From: Bryum argenteum
Lineage: Eukaryota; Streptophyta; Bryopsida; Bryales; Bryaceae
Assembly (NCBI GenBank): GCA_037043015.1
Contig: CM073326.1
Span: 14,268,345 to 14,332,344 of the forward strand
DNA: 64,000 nucleotides
Reading direction: 5' to 3'
Positions 1-11,941 of this stretch are shown here, one piece after another. A program made the translations under genes and the position numbers. The notes below the pieces were generated by a model that worked only from the letters and a program-made list of their open reading frames with translations, had not been told where the DNA came from and searched no databases. Position 1 is the stretch's first letter, and each line of letters opens with the position of its first letter.

Positions 1-1337
1 CTCGGTAGATTCATCTGTTGTTCGGAAGTCCGAGCGCTATGGTCCGAGACGACCCTAAACTAGCGTGCCCCGAAGATTCATCCCTGCTGACTTAGATGGT
101 TCTCGATGGTCGTCCAGAAGTTTGAGGTGCCACGGTCCGGGACGACCCTAAACTAGCAGTCCGTCCAGCACAAGATTTTGAAGTACAGAGGAGATGCATA
201 TTTTCTCATCCACGAAAACAAATATGTGATCAATACAGGTTCAAAATAGGATCTGTGGACTTCAGAGGCAGCGGACATGGAGTCAATGCGAGCGATGTCT
301 TTGGACCTGGTGGTGGATTACTTTGGAATTTACCAAGCATTGGTCCCCCGTACATTTGAGTCTCGTTTGTTAAATTCGATGCCAGTCTAGTTTCATGTGG
401 GATTGCCTTTCGGATGGATCCAAGATGGCAAATGAACGAACCGGTGGCGGTAACAACGTTCGCTATCTCCCTCAGATCTTCCGGGGAGGGGAATGGATAC
501 ATCGACAGTTCTGCGGTGGACCACCAAGCTGAAGCACCCCAAGGAAAGCCACATTGACGGGATTCCACTCGAAGCCATTATTTTTCACCTATGTAGTTTG
601 TTGGACCCTGGCGATGGATGTAGAGAAGTTTTACGACTTGAATGAAACTAAGGGAAAAAAAAAAGACATGTCTAACGAGGAGTTGTTGGTGGATCGGTAC
701 CATTGATTTGCTGAATTTTCATGATTCACGTTCAAATCCGTCGTTCAGATCCGGGGTCCGGAATGACCGTAAACTAGCAGTACTGTGAGTCTTGCTTCAA
801 CTTCATGAAGAAGGATGTTTGAGGATGTTTGAAGGAATATCAAAATTGCTAAGAAGATACAAATCCGACTAAGGCCCGGCATGATGTTAAGGTGGAGGTT
901 TTGAACGATGGTATAGGGAGAAACGCTTGATACGTCGAGGAGATATGGAACTCGTCCAACATTGATGCAGACTGACGGAGAACCAATGAAACGAAGGGGA
1001 AATAAAAATGACGCAGGCTGGAGAACGAGAACAAGCACACTTGTATACTTGTCGGAGCGTGGATGTTTTTCGCTTGCTCTTCACCCCCCGATTGATGCCT
1101 TGAGAGGAACGAAACTCAGGGAAAAAAATTGGACTACTCGGTTGGAGAGGGCAAAGCCATTCAATGAAACTAAGGGAAAAAAAGGGAGACTATGGAGCTC
1201 GTTCAGTAGCTCTCTGGATGTTGATGTGTGGGAACTCACCAATGAAATGAAGGGGAAATAAAAATTACGCAGGATGGAGAACGAGCGAAAATGCGAAAAG
1301 GTTGAACAGTATTAGTAGCTTACCGGATGAAGGATAG
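1..1337. other. Repeat-rich stretch without a recognisable gene
   Basis: I find no open frame with protein-like composition here on either strand. Short phrases such as GAAACGAAGGGGAAATAAAA recur (near 981 and 1,243, and again near 1,967), often next to GGAGAACGA, which marks this as dispersed repeat sequence. Confidence 0.5.
41..779. repeat. Dispersed short motif GACGACCCTAAACTAGC, three copies
   Basis: A motif of about 25 bp beginning GGTCCG and containing GACGACCCTAAACTAGC (or a one- to three-base variant) occurs at 41-65, 134-158 and 755-779. A fourth copy lies at 60,936-60,960, just outside the far end of the nested retrotransposon. I do not recognise it as a known element end. It could be a conserved piece of a dispersed repeat family that covers both flanks of the window. 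Confidence 0.6.
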
Positions 1338-1802
1338 AAATTGCTTGACATGAAAGCGCAGCGGTATGGAGCGATGGGGGAATATAAGTAGAGAGCTGGG
1401 GCCATGGAACAAACACAATGCTCTTGAGTCATCTCTTTCGGTGCATGAATCAATGAATTTCATACATCCCAAGAGATAACTTCAGAACATATTTGGTTTG
1501 TACCATGGCCCCGACTCTCTACTTTTATTTCCCCTTCGTTTCATTCCTCTCCGCATGTCATGTGTAGAGAGCAGATTGTATGAATCGAAGGGGAAATAAA
1601 AATAGAACTTCTTGAACAGATGCAACTGAAGCCGTCAGAATCCTCATCATAGTTCTCACAGCAGGCGAATTGCATCATAAATCTGGTCATGGTGGAGAAG
1701 GCTCGACATGTTGAAGAGAAAGCGGAGGTATCTTGAAACCAATTTTTTGGGGATTTGGGGATTATTTTTGCATTCCACGCATCGAATTTCTGCACCAACA
1801 CT
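1338..1802 (+). repeat. Direct duplication, copy 1
   Basis: This segment is repeated almost base for base at 2,372-2,880. It contains an inverted pair of TTTATTTCCCCTTCG-like arms (about 1,523-1,546 against 1,579-1,602) that could form a hairpin. It ends in a CATTCCACGCA phrase that recurs at about 1,770, 1,840, 2,138 and 2,850. No coding potential is convincing, so I read it as a segmental duplication of a mobile or satellite-like sequence. Confidence 0.8.
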
Positions 1803-2371
1803 TACGGCAAATAAAAACAGGAAGTGGATTATTTTCGCATTCCACGCACTGGATTTCTGCTGCAACACTTACGGCAAGAAGAGTAGGGGAGCGAAGTTCA
1901 TCGAGGAGTTTTGGACTGACGAGGCCGGGATGGATGAAGAGAGATGCAGATGTGAGGGAACCTACCTATGAAACGAAGGGGAAATAAAATTGATGCAGGC
2001 CGGAGAACGACCGAAAATGCGAAAAGATTGAACAGTATTAGTTCATGTAAACAGCATTTGCTTGCAGGCACGAAACTACAATGGGGTTTCGAGCAATATG
2101 TCGATTGATTCTCTTTGCCCTGTCAAGTGGATTATTTTCGCATTCCACGCATTCGATTTCCGCCCCAACAATTGCGGCAAGGATAGCAATTGGCGAAGTT
2201 CGTCGAGGAGTACGGAACGACGAGTTCGGGATCAATGATGCGTTACGCAGATGTGGAGGAGCTCGCAAATGAAACGAAGGAGAAAAAGAAAAAGGGCTTC
2301 CACCAGACAGGTTCATCTGTGGTATCTCTCTTGCGTCGGTCCACCGGGCGGAAACGTGGTTGTGGGATCAA

Positions 2372-2880
2372 AAATTGCTCAACATGAAAGCGCAGCGGTA
2401 TGGAGCGAGGGGGGAATATAAGTAGAGAGCCGAGGCCATGGAACAAACACAATGCTCTTGAGTCATCTCTTTCAGTGCATGAATCAATGAATTTCATACA
2501 TCCCAAGAGATAACTCTAGAACATATTTCGTCTGTACCATGGCCTCGACTCTCTACTTTTATTTCCCCTTCGTTTCATTCCTCTCCGCATGTCATGAGTG
2601 GAGAGCAGATTGTATGAATCGAAGGGGAAATAAAAATAAAACTTCTTGAAAGGGGCACTGGAAGTGGACGCAAGCAATCAATATAATACTAAGGACAGAT
2701 GCAACTGAAGCCGTCAGAATCCTCATCATAGTTCTCACAGCAGGCGAATTGCATCATAAATCTGGCCATGGTGGAGAAGGCTCGACATGTTGAAGAGAAA
2801 GCGGAGGTATCTTGAAACCAATTTTTTGGGGATTTGGGGATTATTTTTGCATTCCACGCATCGAATTTCTGCACCAACAC
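2372..2880 (+). repeat. Direct duplication, copy 2 with 45-bp insertion
   Basis: Second copy of the 1,338-1,802 segment, differing by scattered substitutions and by an extra 45 bp at 2,651-2,695. The offset changes from 1,034 to 1,079 across that insertion, so copy 2 gained it or copy 1 lost it. The 1,803-2,371 spacer also contains degenerate CATTCCACGCA repeats. Confidence 0.8.
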
Positions 2881-3639
2881 TTTCAGGAAGAAGCGCAACG
2901 AGGCGAAGTTCGTCGAGGAGTCGGGGAACCCACCAATGAAACTAAGGGGATAAAGGAGATTCATCTGTTGTATCACTCTTGCGTTTTTCCCAGCAGGCTG
3001 AAACATGGGTTGTATCCATTTGTCCAAGTGCACTCTTCGCAAGGGCGGACGATCTTTTGCAAGCAATGCACTTCGACATCCGTGATCATTCATAGTTGTT
3101 TTATGAGAGAACGTCCTTCTATCTAGGATTACAAGATATATTTCGTGGAGGGAAGATCGGCAGATGTAGTGGCACTTATATTACGAAATAAAACTTGAAA
3201 GTTCATGTGTCGTGTCATCATGTTTGAGGACCGAAATGATGGTGATGAAGTGATTCTCAAGAATGTGTTGGAAATCACCTTGTCTTTGCGATACACATTG
3301 TTGGGTTCACAAATTCCAATGGAGATGTAACTAGTACCACTTATATTAGGAAATAAAATCTTGAAAGTGCATACTTCAGAAAATTTATGAATGCACATTG
3401 CTTAGAAACTATATGAATCTTGGTCACTTTGGCCACATTCTTGCCAAGTTTCATGGTTTTTGCTTCACAAATTCTGCCAGACTGGCTGCCTTTTTTCCAT
3501 ATAATCCCCACAATGTCCCCATTTCACGTATATCTCTACATATTTTTCTCAATTTCTCACCCTAAAATTGAGTCATGTTATCGGATTGTTGCCATTTTAA
3601 CGTGATTCAGGTTATCTAGACTAATCGTTAAGAAGTATG

Positions 3640-4470
3640 GAGTAATGTTCGCTAAATACATAGTAGGTGTGAAAAAATTTACGCCTATTGTAAAGAAATG
3701 TACAAAAAGAAATATACACATGGTGTAAAGAATTATACGGTTAATGTAAAGAATTAATACATTAACCGTAAAGAAATACTGTATATTTGTAAAGATTTAT
3801 ACGGTTATTGTACAATACGAATAAAGAAATACGTAGTATTTTAAGTAAATATGCAGTACTCGTATATGTAAAGATTTATACGATATACGGAGTACTTGTA
3901 TAGGAATATACAAATATACCCTAATAGTAAAGAGATACTATATACTTGTAAAGAATCTTACATTTACTATACAATACGATAATTGAAAAGAAATACATAG
4001 TATTTGTAAAGAAATACCAGTAAAGAAAATAATAGTAAAGAAAATAATAGTAAAGAAATACTATATATTTGTAAAGATTTATACGGTTATTGTACAATAC
4101 GAATAAAGAAATACGTAGTATTTGTAAGTAAATATGTAGTACTTGTATATGTAAAGATTTATACGGTATATGGAGTACTTGTACAGGAATATACGAATAT
4201 ACCCTAATAGTAAAGAAATGTTGTATACTTCTAAAGAATCATACAATTAGTGTACAATACGATAATTGAAATACATAGTATTTGTAAAGAAATACCAGTA
4301 TTCGTACAGGAATGGTTGTAAAGAAGTATTCAATACTTTTAAAGAAATGTACAATAAGTGTAAAGAAATATACACTAATTGTAAAGAGTTTTACTTTTAT
4401 TGTAAAGAATAATAGGTATAATGTAAGAAATCTACTTTTTGTAAAGAAATTGTACAGTAAAATTAACATG
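3640..4470. repeat. AT-rich TGTAAAGAAATAC array with a duplicated block
   Basis: Degenerate repeats of a TGTAAAGAAATAC-like word fill this region. A larger block starting near 3,772 recurs at about 4,055, giving a period of roughly 280 bp, with the shared phrases GTAAAGATTTATACGG and TACCCTAATAGTAAAG. Open frames here are by-products of low complexity. The flanking 2,881-3,639 and 4,471-5,379 stretches hold no gene I can support. Confidence 0.75.
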
Positions 4471-5379
4471 GTATCAAAAATGAGTAAAATATTTCTTAGA
4501 TGGGAAAATATGTTTTATATTTATTTAAGTTATCTAAATGCATGTTGATTTTAATGTAATTATCTACATGGCATTGTTTTCATTTGTGCTACACACACTA
4601 TTTCAAGCGGCCAAAATAATAGGGATTGGCCAATTTAACGAATATGATGTTCAGAGTACACCATCCCCCGTTGAAGGAAGGGATTGGCCAACTCATTTTT
4701 CAATAAAAAAATGTATGTTATTATTGTACATTTTTTATAGAAAATATAGAATATTAACATTATAAGAAGTTTGAGTAATTACTTCCTTTTATTGAATAAT
4801 GACTTAAAAATAGACAGTATATTATTTCTTAAACTACTAAGGTAACCGGCGTTCCGACGGGGCTACTCTTTATTTGGTGCTATTCAAACATTATAGTGAT
4901 ACAATCATGAAATAATTGAAGAATAGGCTAATATATAGTATGCCATACTACACAACAGGCGTACATTCCATAATTATCAACCAAATGCAGTATATCTTCA
5001 TTCCCTCATTTTCTTTGAATGAATCTCTGGTTTATTGGAACAAGGACTACATGAAGCCAGATGAATACGTATCATATGGAAGCGATAGTATAACTGGTAG
5101 ATGCATTTATACGTGCAACATTCATTTAGGTTGATTACATGAGTGTGTACAAAGTTTGACATGAGCATATTCCAAGGGTTGGGAAGCCCGCTGCCTTACG
5201 CCATACCAACATTTAGTGTTCAAATCTTCAATGTGTGCATCGTAGGGTGACCGATATCCGATGTGCATGTGGCTTGTGGCTGGTTTGCATCTGCGAAACT
5301 TGTCAAGTGTATTCGAAGGTGTTCTGAAGAATCGATTACAATCGTTTAACTTCCATTGGTCCCTTGTACAAACATTATG

Positions 5380-5540
5380 GGATAAATGGCTAGGCTTGAG
5401 AATACCATGAGAACATTATTGGGAACACAAAACGTTGCTTGGGTGACTTAGGAGCCCCACCAAGCCCCTCCTAGCAACGTTTACTCCCTCTAGCCCCAAA
5501 TGTTGCTAAAAAACGTTGGACCCTAGAAATTCTAGTAGTG
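5380..5540. mobile_element. Right end of a CACTA-type DNA transposon (partial)
   Basis: The sequence ends in TTCTAGTAGTG at 5,540, the reverse complement of CACTACTAGAA, which matches the terminal CACTA signature of En/Spm elements in plants. The preceding 150 bp repeat AACGTT and GTTGCT words in both orientations (near 5,430, 5,475 and 5,500), as expected of a CACTA subterminal region. I could not find a matching CACTA left end upstream in this window, so the element is truncated or its other end lies outside. Confidence 0.55.
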
Positions 5541-5639
5541 TAAAATAATACATCCACAACTGTATTTTAAGAAATTTTAACGTATATAAAAATAAAATTT
5601 ACATGTAAACATTAATATAAAAATACACATATTATATAC

Positions 5640-6440
5640 AAAGGATTATAGTTTATGCATGTGAAATTCCCATGTCTCGAAGCTTCTATTGCGTCTTTTT
5701 TAATAAAATTGCAAATAAATGTAAATCCAATTTACACGCTACGACGAAAAGAAACACACATTTCATAGCGCGTAGTTGATTCCAACTTATGCATGCCAAA
5801 TTCACAAGTCGTACAGCCATATTTTCATCACGTTTTTCTGAAATAATGGCTTAAATACAATCAAGACTGTATTTTAATAAAATCGCATGTAAAAATAAAT
5901 CTAATTCACACGCTATGACGAAAATAACCACACATTTCATCATGTGTGGTTGATTCCAACTTATGCATGCCAAAATCAGAAGTCCTATATGCATATTTTC
6001 ATCACTTTTTGAATACTACATGGCTTGATAAGTAAAGTCATGACTGTATTTTAATAAAAAGGCACGTAAAATTAAATCTAATTCACTCGCTATGACGAAA
6101 ATAAACACACATTTCATCATGTGTGGTTGATTGCAACTTGTGCATGCCAAATTCACAAGTCGTACAGCCATATTTTTATCACTTTTTGAATAATAGACGG
6201 CTTACTAAGTACAGTCATGACTGTACTTTAATAAAAATGCACGTGAAATTCCATGACTTTTGGAAGTTTAATTACTTGCGAGTGGGCTTAAATACAGCCA
6301 TGTTTTTTTTCAATATAAAAAATTCAAAATTACGCACGTTAAAAAAAATCAAAATTACACGGTACAAGCAAATTTATATATACATTTCATAGTCAGGATT
6401 GGATTATAACTTATATGCATACCATTTTTTCAAGGTTTTA
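5640..6440. repeat. Tandem array, about 175-bp unit, four to five copies
   Basis: The anchor TGATTCCAACTTATGCATGC recurs near 5,779, 5,951 and 6,128 (spacing 172-177 bp), with degenerate copies near 5,650 and 6,405. Each unit also carries a TATGACGAAAA / CACACATTTCAT segment and an AAGTCGTACAGCC-like segment. The array is AT-rich and non-coding. Confidence 0.8.
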
Positions 6441-8143
6441 TTAGGGTAAACTAAACCCTAAACTTAAGAATTATGCATGTCAATGTCTTACAGCGATGAT
6501 CCTATGCTCTTTTTTAAGAGTATATGCTTTATTTAGCACCATCATGACTTTACTCAAAAATAAATGAAAAAAAACAGTAAATTCGATAATTATATATGTT
6601 ACGACTTTTTGAAGACTACATACCTTAAATATATCGATGACTGTATTTTAACATGAATATTCTATAGATCAAATGGAATTGGTAGTAAAATAATATTTAA
6701 TCCACAATCATACTCTCCATCATTTAATAATTAATATGTAATTTGCCTTCTTATTCAAAGTTTCGAGTATTCGCCTAAATGATGACTTAGAGATGGGATT
6801 GTCCTATGAATTATTTTTCTCATGATTTTAGTAGGGTACTTAATAGCTACTACAAGTGTTAAAATCACCTCATCCCACCCTAGATTCCTCTATTTCTTTA
6901 TTATTTCTCAATAGAAAGTTTAGATGGTTTTGAATACGTGCAAGTAGAAAATAGCCTATACAATCGTGTGCCATATTGTTTTTTTCTATTTAACCATTGC
7001 CATAGAGTTTTTAAAGTTTCATTCCTCTTTTGTATTTCGCCTAAATTTTTCAAGTGTTTGGTCACTTCAAGCACTAAGAAATTTTGGAAAATTAATCGAC
7101 AATTTTATTACGAATCAAATAAATTAACGGCAGAGTTTTGCAAATTATCCCATGATAAATTAGATTTTTCATCATTCCAGTAATCTCATAACAACAAACA
7201 ACATTTAGTGGTTTCAAACCACTACTTGAACCATACTTAAAAATAACAATTGCAACAATTTTAATTTTATTCTATTAAATACAATATTAAGCCTAATATT
7301 GGGTGAAGATAATTTATTTTGTGTGTAGTAAAAAAAATAGGCATTCAAAAAGTCATTTCAACAAAGATTATTCAAAAATTGTTAAAGTTAGTTTTGGTGT
7401 AAATTTACAGAAGTTTATAAAATCATTTTATAGTAGAATATTAATTCAAAGTTACAATGAATTATACAGTTCTTGTGAGGTTTTACAATTTCAATTTAGA
7501 GAATCTTGTTGGTAGCAAATCTCAACTACATGACAACGCATATACTATCCCTAGCAAGGGACGTTTAAGGGTTGTAATTCTTGACCAAGTTTCCTTGGAA
7601 TTGATTCCTGATATGCTTCAATGTTTGTGTGTACTAGTGATTACTGATTTAATGGTCATGCATAATTCTTTGTCCACTTAAATAATTACCTAATCCATAT
7701 TCAATCTTACTATTCGATATGCTTTGGGCATGCCTCGCGATGGACCACGGACTTAAAATGTCGTGAACCTAACTTAGGGTGGCAACTAGGCAATGACTTA
7801 GATTACCATCAAATTCTTCATAGTAGAATGAATTGCCTGAATAATTCAAACTTTTGGCGACTGTCTTCCATAGAAGGTCATATTCGTTAAATCAACACAA
7901 TATGAAGTTTTTGAGACTTAGTTAATATAATACTACCAACTTTGTGATCATAAAGCTTAAGTTTGTTTTATTTTGCCCGAAGTCACTCTTTTCATGCTTG
8001 CAACAACTCCAAACTAAAATGAGACTTGCAAAAGTCTCGATTTAATGAATATGACCTTACATCTGAATACGCCAAAGTTATTTAAGGATCTAATTTTGTA
8101 ATAATAATAATATGTAATGGTTGTTTCATTGGGCTCATACGGT
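6441..8143. other. AT-rich stretch, no gene seen
   Basis: Only short, low-complexity open frames are present. I see no domains, splice-supported exons, RNA genes or repeats with clear boundaries. Confidence 0.5.
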
Positions 8144-8670
8144 TTAACCCTTTAGCGCGCCGGATGACCTTCAGCAACTCGTTTTCTGTCCAACCGGATG
8201 TTTTCCATCCATTCCTATTTTTCCCCCAATTCTTGTGCTAGTTTGATATCATTTGTACAGGTCGGATTTTCATAATAAGATAATGAGAATTTTTGAAAAA
8301 TTAAAAAAGTGATTTCTGTTGAGTTTTAATCTTATTCAAAATGAGAGACCTTAAACATGATTTTTCATAATAAGTAGAATCAAATAATAGAAAATATATC
8401 ATCTTGTAATGGATGTTATTCCAATCTCATTACAATATTTTTAAAATTTTTAGTGTTAATTTTGGATTTCTAATTGAATTACAAAAGAAAACCTTGCAAA
8501 ATTTATTTAAAAAAATTATCAATAAATATGATGAATCCAACCGTACAAATGTTATCTTCACATTGACATCTACAACTTTGTTTTATACATGAGATCCATT
8601 TTCCATTTTCATCAACCATTTTATAACCAATCTTTAAAAACAATGATTAGTCGGGACGTTAAAGGGATAA
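8144..8670. mobile_element. Candidate TTAA-type MITE
   Basis: The segment starts TTAACCCTTTAGCG and ends CGTTAAAGGGATAA, an imperfect inverted pair with a TTAA at the left end and a one-base-altered TTAA at the right. It resembles the better supported TTAACCCCTAAA elements elsewhere in the window. It is AT-rich inside and has no open frame of note. The call rests on the ends only. Confidence 0.35.
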
Positions 8671-8889
8671 AAACATTTATACGTTATATTTAAAAAAAAT
8701 ACAAGCATCATCATTATATGGGTTAGTAAATTAACCATTTTTTTCCTATATTAAAATATATCAATAATTACTATACAACAATATAATGTAATACATATTT
8801 ATAAATTACTTAATTGGTAGCTTTGTGAGTGTCTTGCAATTTCGGGGCTCGGATTCCACAATGAAACACGAAGCTGTTACGCAATATTA

Positions 8890-9310
8890 TTACATAATTT
8901 TCAGAAAACACCAAAAATAGTATTAAAAAACTATCACAAAACATTCAAAATACTATTATAAGCAAACACTAAAAATATTATTATATGTTCTTTTTAAAAA
9001 ACACCACAAATAGTATTAAAAAACTTTGACAAAACATTAAAAATACTATCATAATTAAACACTAAAAATATGCTTATAATTTTTTTAAGAAACACCTAAA
9101 ATAGTAACAAAAAACTATCACAAAACATTAAAAATACTACTATACATAAACACTAAAAATAATATACTATTTTTTAAAAAAAACATCAGAAATAGTATTA
9201 AAAGACTATGACAAAACATTAAGAATACTATTATAATCAAAAAGGAAAAATAATACTATAATTATTTTTTAGAAACATAAAAAATAGTATTCAAAAAGTA
9301 ATACAAAACA
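8890..9310. repeat. Tandem array, about 91-bp unit, five copies
   Basis: The phrase AATAGTATTAAAAAACTAT, followed by CACAAAACATT, recurs near 8,908, 9,001, 9,092, 9,181 and 9,273, a period of about 91 bp. The array is followed by an A-rich tract near 9,316-9,334. It is non-coding. Confidence 0.8.
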
Positions 9311-9384
9311 TTTGAAGAAAAAAAAAAAAAAAGACATTTAAAAACCTTTAATAACATTTAATAACCAAATTTTTAAAAAAACCT

Positions 9385-10000
9385 TACCTGCTCGGGTATC
9401 CGACACCGGGTATCGCACCCGGGTGTCATATCCGGGTATCGGACCGCTTCGGCCGGGTATGTGCCAGAAAGGCGGCGGGACTTCGTCTCTCCCACAGCGC
9501 GCCAGTTCTTCTCATTGTTTGTTTTTCTTGAAGCTCAGGGACGCTCTTCGACCCCCCACTGCTGTTTGTTTTTCCTGAAGCTCAGACCTCCGTCACCGTT
9601 TCTTCCGCGGCCCTCGGCCCATTCATTTCTCCTTACCTCGCGCGTAATTCGTCGTTTGGTAGTGAGGTTCTTGTTGTTTGAGTTTGCAAGCAAATGAGAG
9701 TTCCTCGAGAGGTGATATTCACAGCAGAAGTTCGTAGAGATCGAAGAGAGTGTGTTAGGGTTTCGGCGGTGGCGGGAGTTCGCGAGGGTGGCGACCTCCG
9801 ATAACTCTGGAGTCCCGAAGTGCGTGAGAGAGGAGGGACCAATGCAATGCTGAAGGAGCAGGAGGACGAGGTAAAACTGCGAAGGACGAGGAGGACGAGG
9901 TGACGCCGCGAAGAACGAGAAGGAACAACGTGGATCAAGGTAAGAGCTCTTATTTTGGTTTTTGGGTGGCTCTGGTTCCTGGATTGCTTTGGTTCCCATT
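9385..10000 (+). promoter_or_regulatory. GC-rich leader with CCGGGTATC direct repeats
   Basis: An abrupt change from AT-rich repeats to GC-rich, CpG-rich DNA occurs near 9,385. CCGGGTATC or a close variant is repeated about five times between 9,393 and 9,460. A donor-like AAG|GTAAGAG is present near 9,939. The block resembles a plant promoter plus untranslated first exon and may belong to the spliced gene at 11.2 kb. I see no clear TATA box. The 10,000-11,167 stretch has intron-like, T-rich sequence but no exon I can fix. Confidence 0.4.
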
Positions 10001-11167
10001 GCGTTTGGGATGTGACGCACTGAAAACCGCACTGGTCCTTCGTTAACACCACAAGTTAGAGCCTGAAACTCTCTTTCTCAGGGGTCTTTTGAAACTTAGA
10101 TCGCAATAGCTTTGTGGGTGTTGCAATTGTTGGGCTAATTCTCATAATTCACGCTCATCTTTAAGTTACCAAGTGCCCCTGCGGGTGCTCATTTTTTTGG
10201 GTTTGTTTTGGGGTTAGGGTTTGGGGTTTGGACGGAGGGGCACGACTGTTTTCTTCAGGGCTGTGCTTGTGCAATTGAGGTTAGTGGCGTTTGTGGTGGC
10301 TGAGCGATTGGTTGGATGGTGGATGGATGCGTGATGAGGTGTGCAGAAGTCTGTGCAGGGGCGAGGCGCGGATGTGTGAGAGGATTGGCGGAGTGGGGAT
10401 TTCTTGACGCTAGTGAGGGTTTGGGGTTGGAGTTTCGGGGTTGCGGTTTTTAGGGTTTGTTGTGAGGTGGCGATGTTGGCGATTGTTTGGGCGGGCTTAG
10501 ACCCCATGACCAGCCCATGACTTCGCCCTCCTTTGTGGTAGACCTCACGTACTGCAGAGTGTGAGGTACAGTACTTCACTAATTCACCTTCTTTTATATT
10601 TCCTACAACGACAGTTTAATAATATTATCCTCACTTTCGCCCCTACAGTAGTCTTGGCAAATTAATAAGTTGACGATGACCGGGGCTTACAATGGTTGCG
10701 GCTCTTTCAAGTTTACAGACGCTTGCACTACCAAGGAGGGACTCCGACGTTGCGCATTAATTGCTTCATGGTCATCGCTCTGTGCTCTAGTCCATTGTGC
10801 TCTCCAAATTCAGACCAATCTTCCGGCGGGCCCTCATGAGACGCACCGTATGCCTGTCATTACTGAGTGCTACGTTCTGATCGATCTCTTAACCACTGTA
10901 TACTGATCTATGTAGACTGACCGGAGGAATTTGTGTTCGTACGTATGCTCTATGTTCGACGTGCGAATCTGAGTACATTTGTGGAATTAAATTTTCGATT
11001 CATACAACATTCGGAAGAAGGCGTGCGTGAACTCACTCGTCACAGCTCACTGCGGCGATTTTCTAGTGCTGTATTCTTACAATAGTTTACCTAGAGTACA
11101 CTTAACCTTTGGGGTTTCAGAATTCCAAGGCAGATTTACAGCTTTATAATTCGCTGTTTAATTTCAG

Positions 11168-11941
11168 GCGCTCACCCCGACGTCTCTATCATCGGTCCTC
11201 CACGACAAATACTCCACGACAAATACATATCAGGTATGTGGCCTTGGTATGTGGCTCGGGATTTCAGCACACAAGTTGGTGTTCGGGAGGCTGAGGGATC
11301 TAACTGTTGAATGCAGGCTATTATGGAGGATTTTCCGGCACTCGAACCTGTGCCTGTGCAGGCCTTATCGATGGAGGAGAGGATGGCCAATATGGAGAAG
11401 AAGGCTAAGGAGACTGATGAGAAGTTTGTAAGGCAAGGCAAGCTCCTTCTCCCATTTTGTGAGAGGGAGCTTGTCGTTCTTGGAGCAGAGATCCTTAAAT
11501 GGTCTGTAGGGAAGCAGGGCGTGGAGGATGGCTACGGGTTGCATCTGTTTGACTCTGATGTGAAGAGTGAAGTTTTTGTAAGTTTGTGTTTTTTAAAAGT
11601 ATTTATGCTTTGTTTTCTTATTTTTTATTTTTTATTGATTTTCTTAACTATTTATGTTTTACCATGTTCAGCTAGGGTGCCGTGCATACTCAGGGAAGTT
11701 GGCACCAGTTGATAAAGATGTGGTGGCATATAAAGAGATGTCAAAATCGGTCATCACACTGAGAAATTCGACAGCCCACTATCGGAACATCGAGGCCTTG
11801 GAAGCTATGGTGGATATGGCTGTGGCTGCAATTGGAGAGTGGCCCCAGTTGGTAACCAAGTACCCAGCGCAGGTTCGGATTGTGCAGAGGTATAAGACCT
11901 TTAAGCAGCTCCTACCACATTTGTTTCCTTCCAGTCAGTGA
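11168..11941 (+). CDS. Spliced gene of unknown function, possibly HEPN-like
   Basis: Three exons can be read: 11,168-11,233, 11,317-11,577 and 11,672-11,941 (TGA). They are joined in phase 0 by introns with GTATGT...GCAG and GTAAGT...TTCAG borders. If the first exon is not used, an ATG at 11,311 or 11,323 could start the protein, giving about 175-180 residues. The N-terminal part has a short coiled coil (MEERMANMEKKAKETDEK), followed by a helical segment around ELVVLGAEILKW. The C-terminal part contains LRNSTAHY, an R-x4-H arrangement like that of HEPN nuclease-fold proteins, in a helical context. I do not recognise the family, and the HEPN link is an inference from one motif. The true start may lie in upstream exons beneath the GC-rich leader. 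Confidence 0.55.

Noticed and set aside
730-745. tRNA B-box-like GTTCAAATCC
   Set aside because: No matching A box or cloverleaf could be drawn around it.
4312-4548. Lys/Val-rich short frame in the TGTAAAG array
   Set aside because: Produced by repetition of the TGTAAAGAA word; no protein-like features.
9461-10052. Frames over the GC-rich leader as protein genes
   Set aside because: Composition is biased but shows no domain, and overlapping frames on both strands are equally open.
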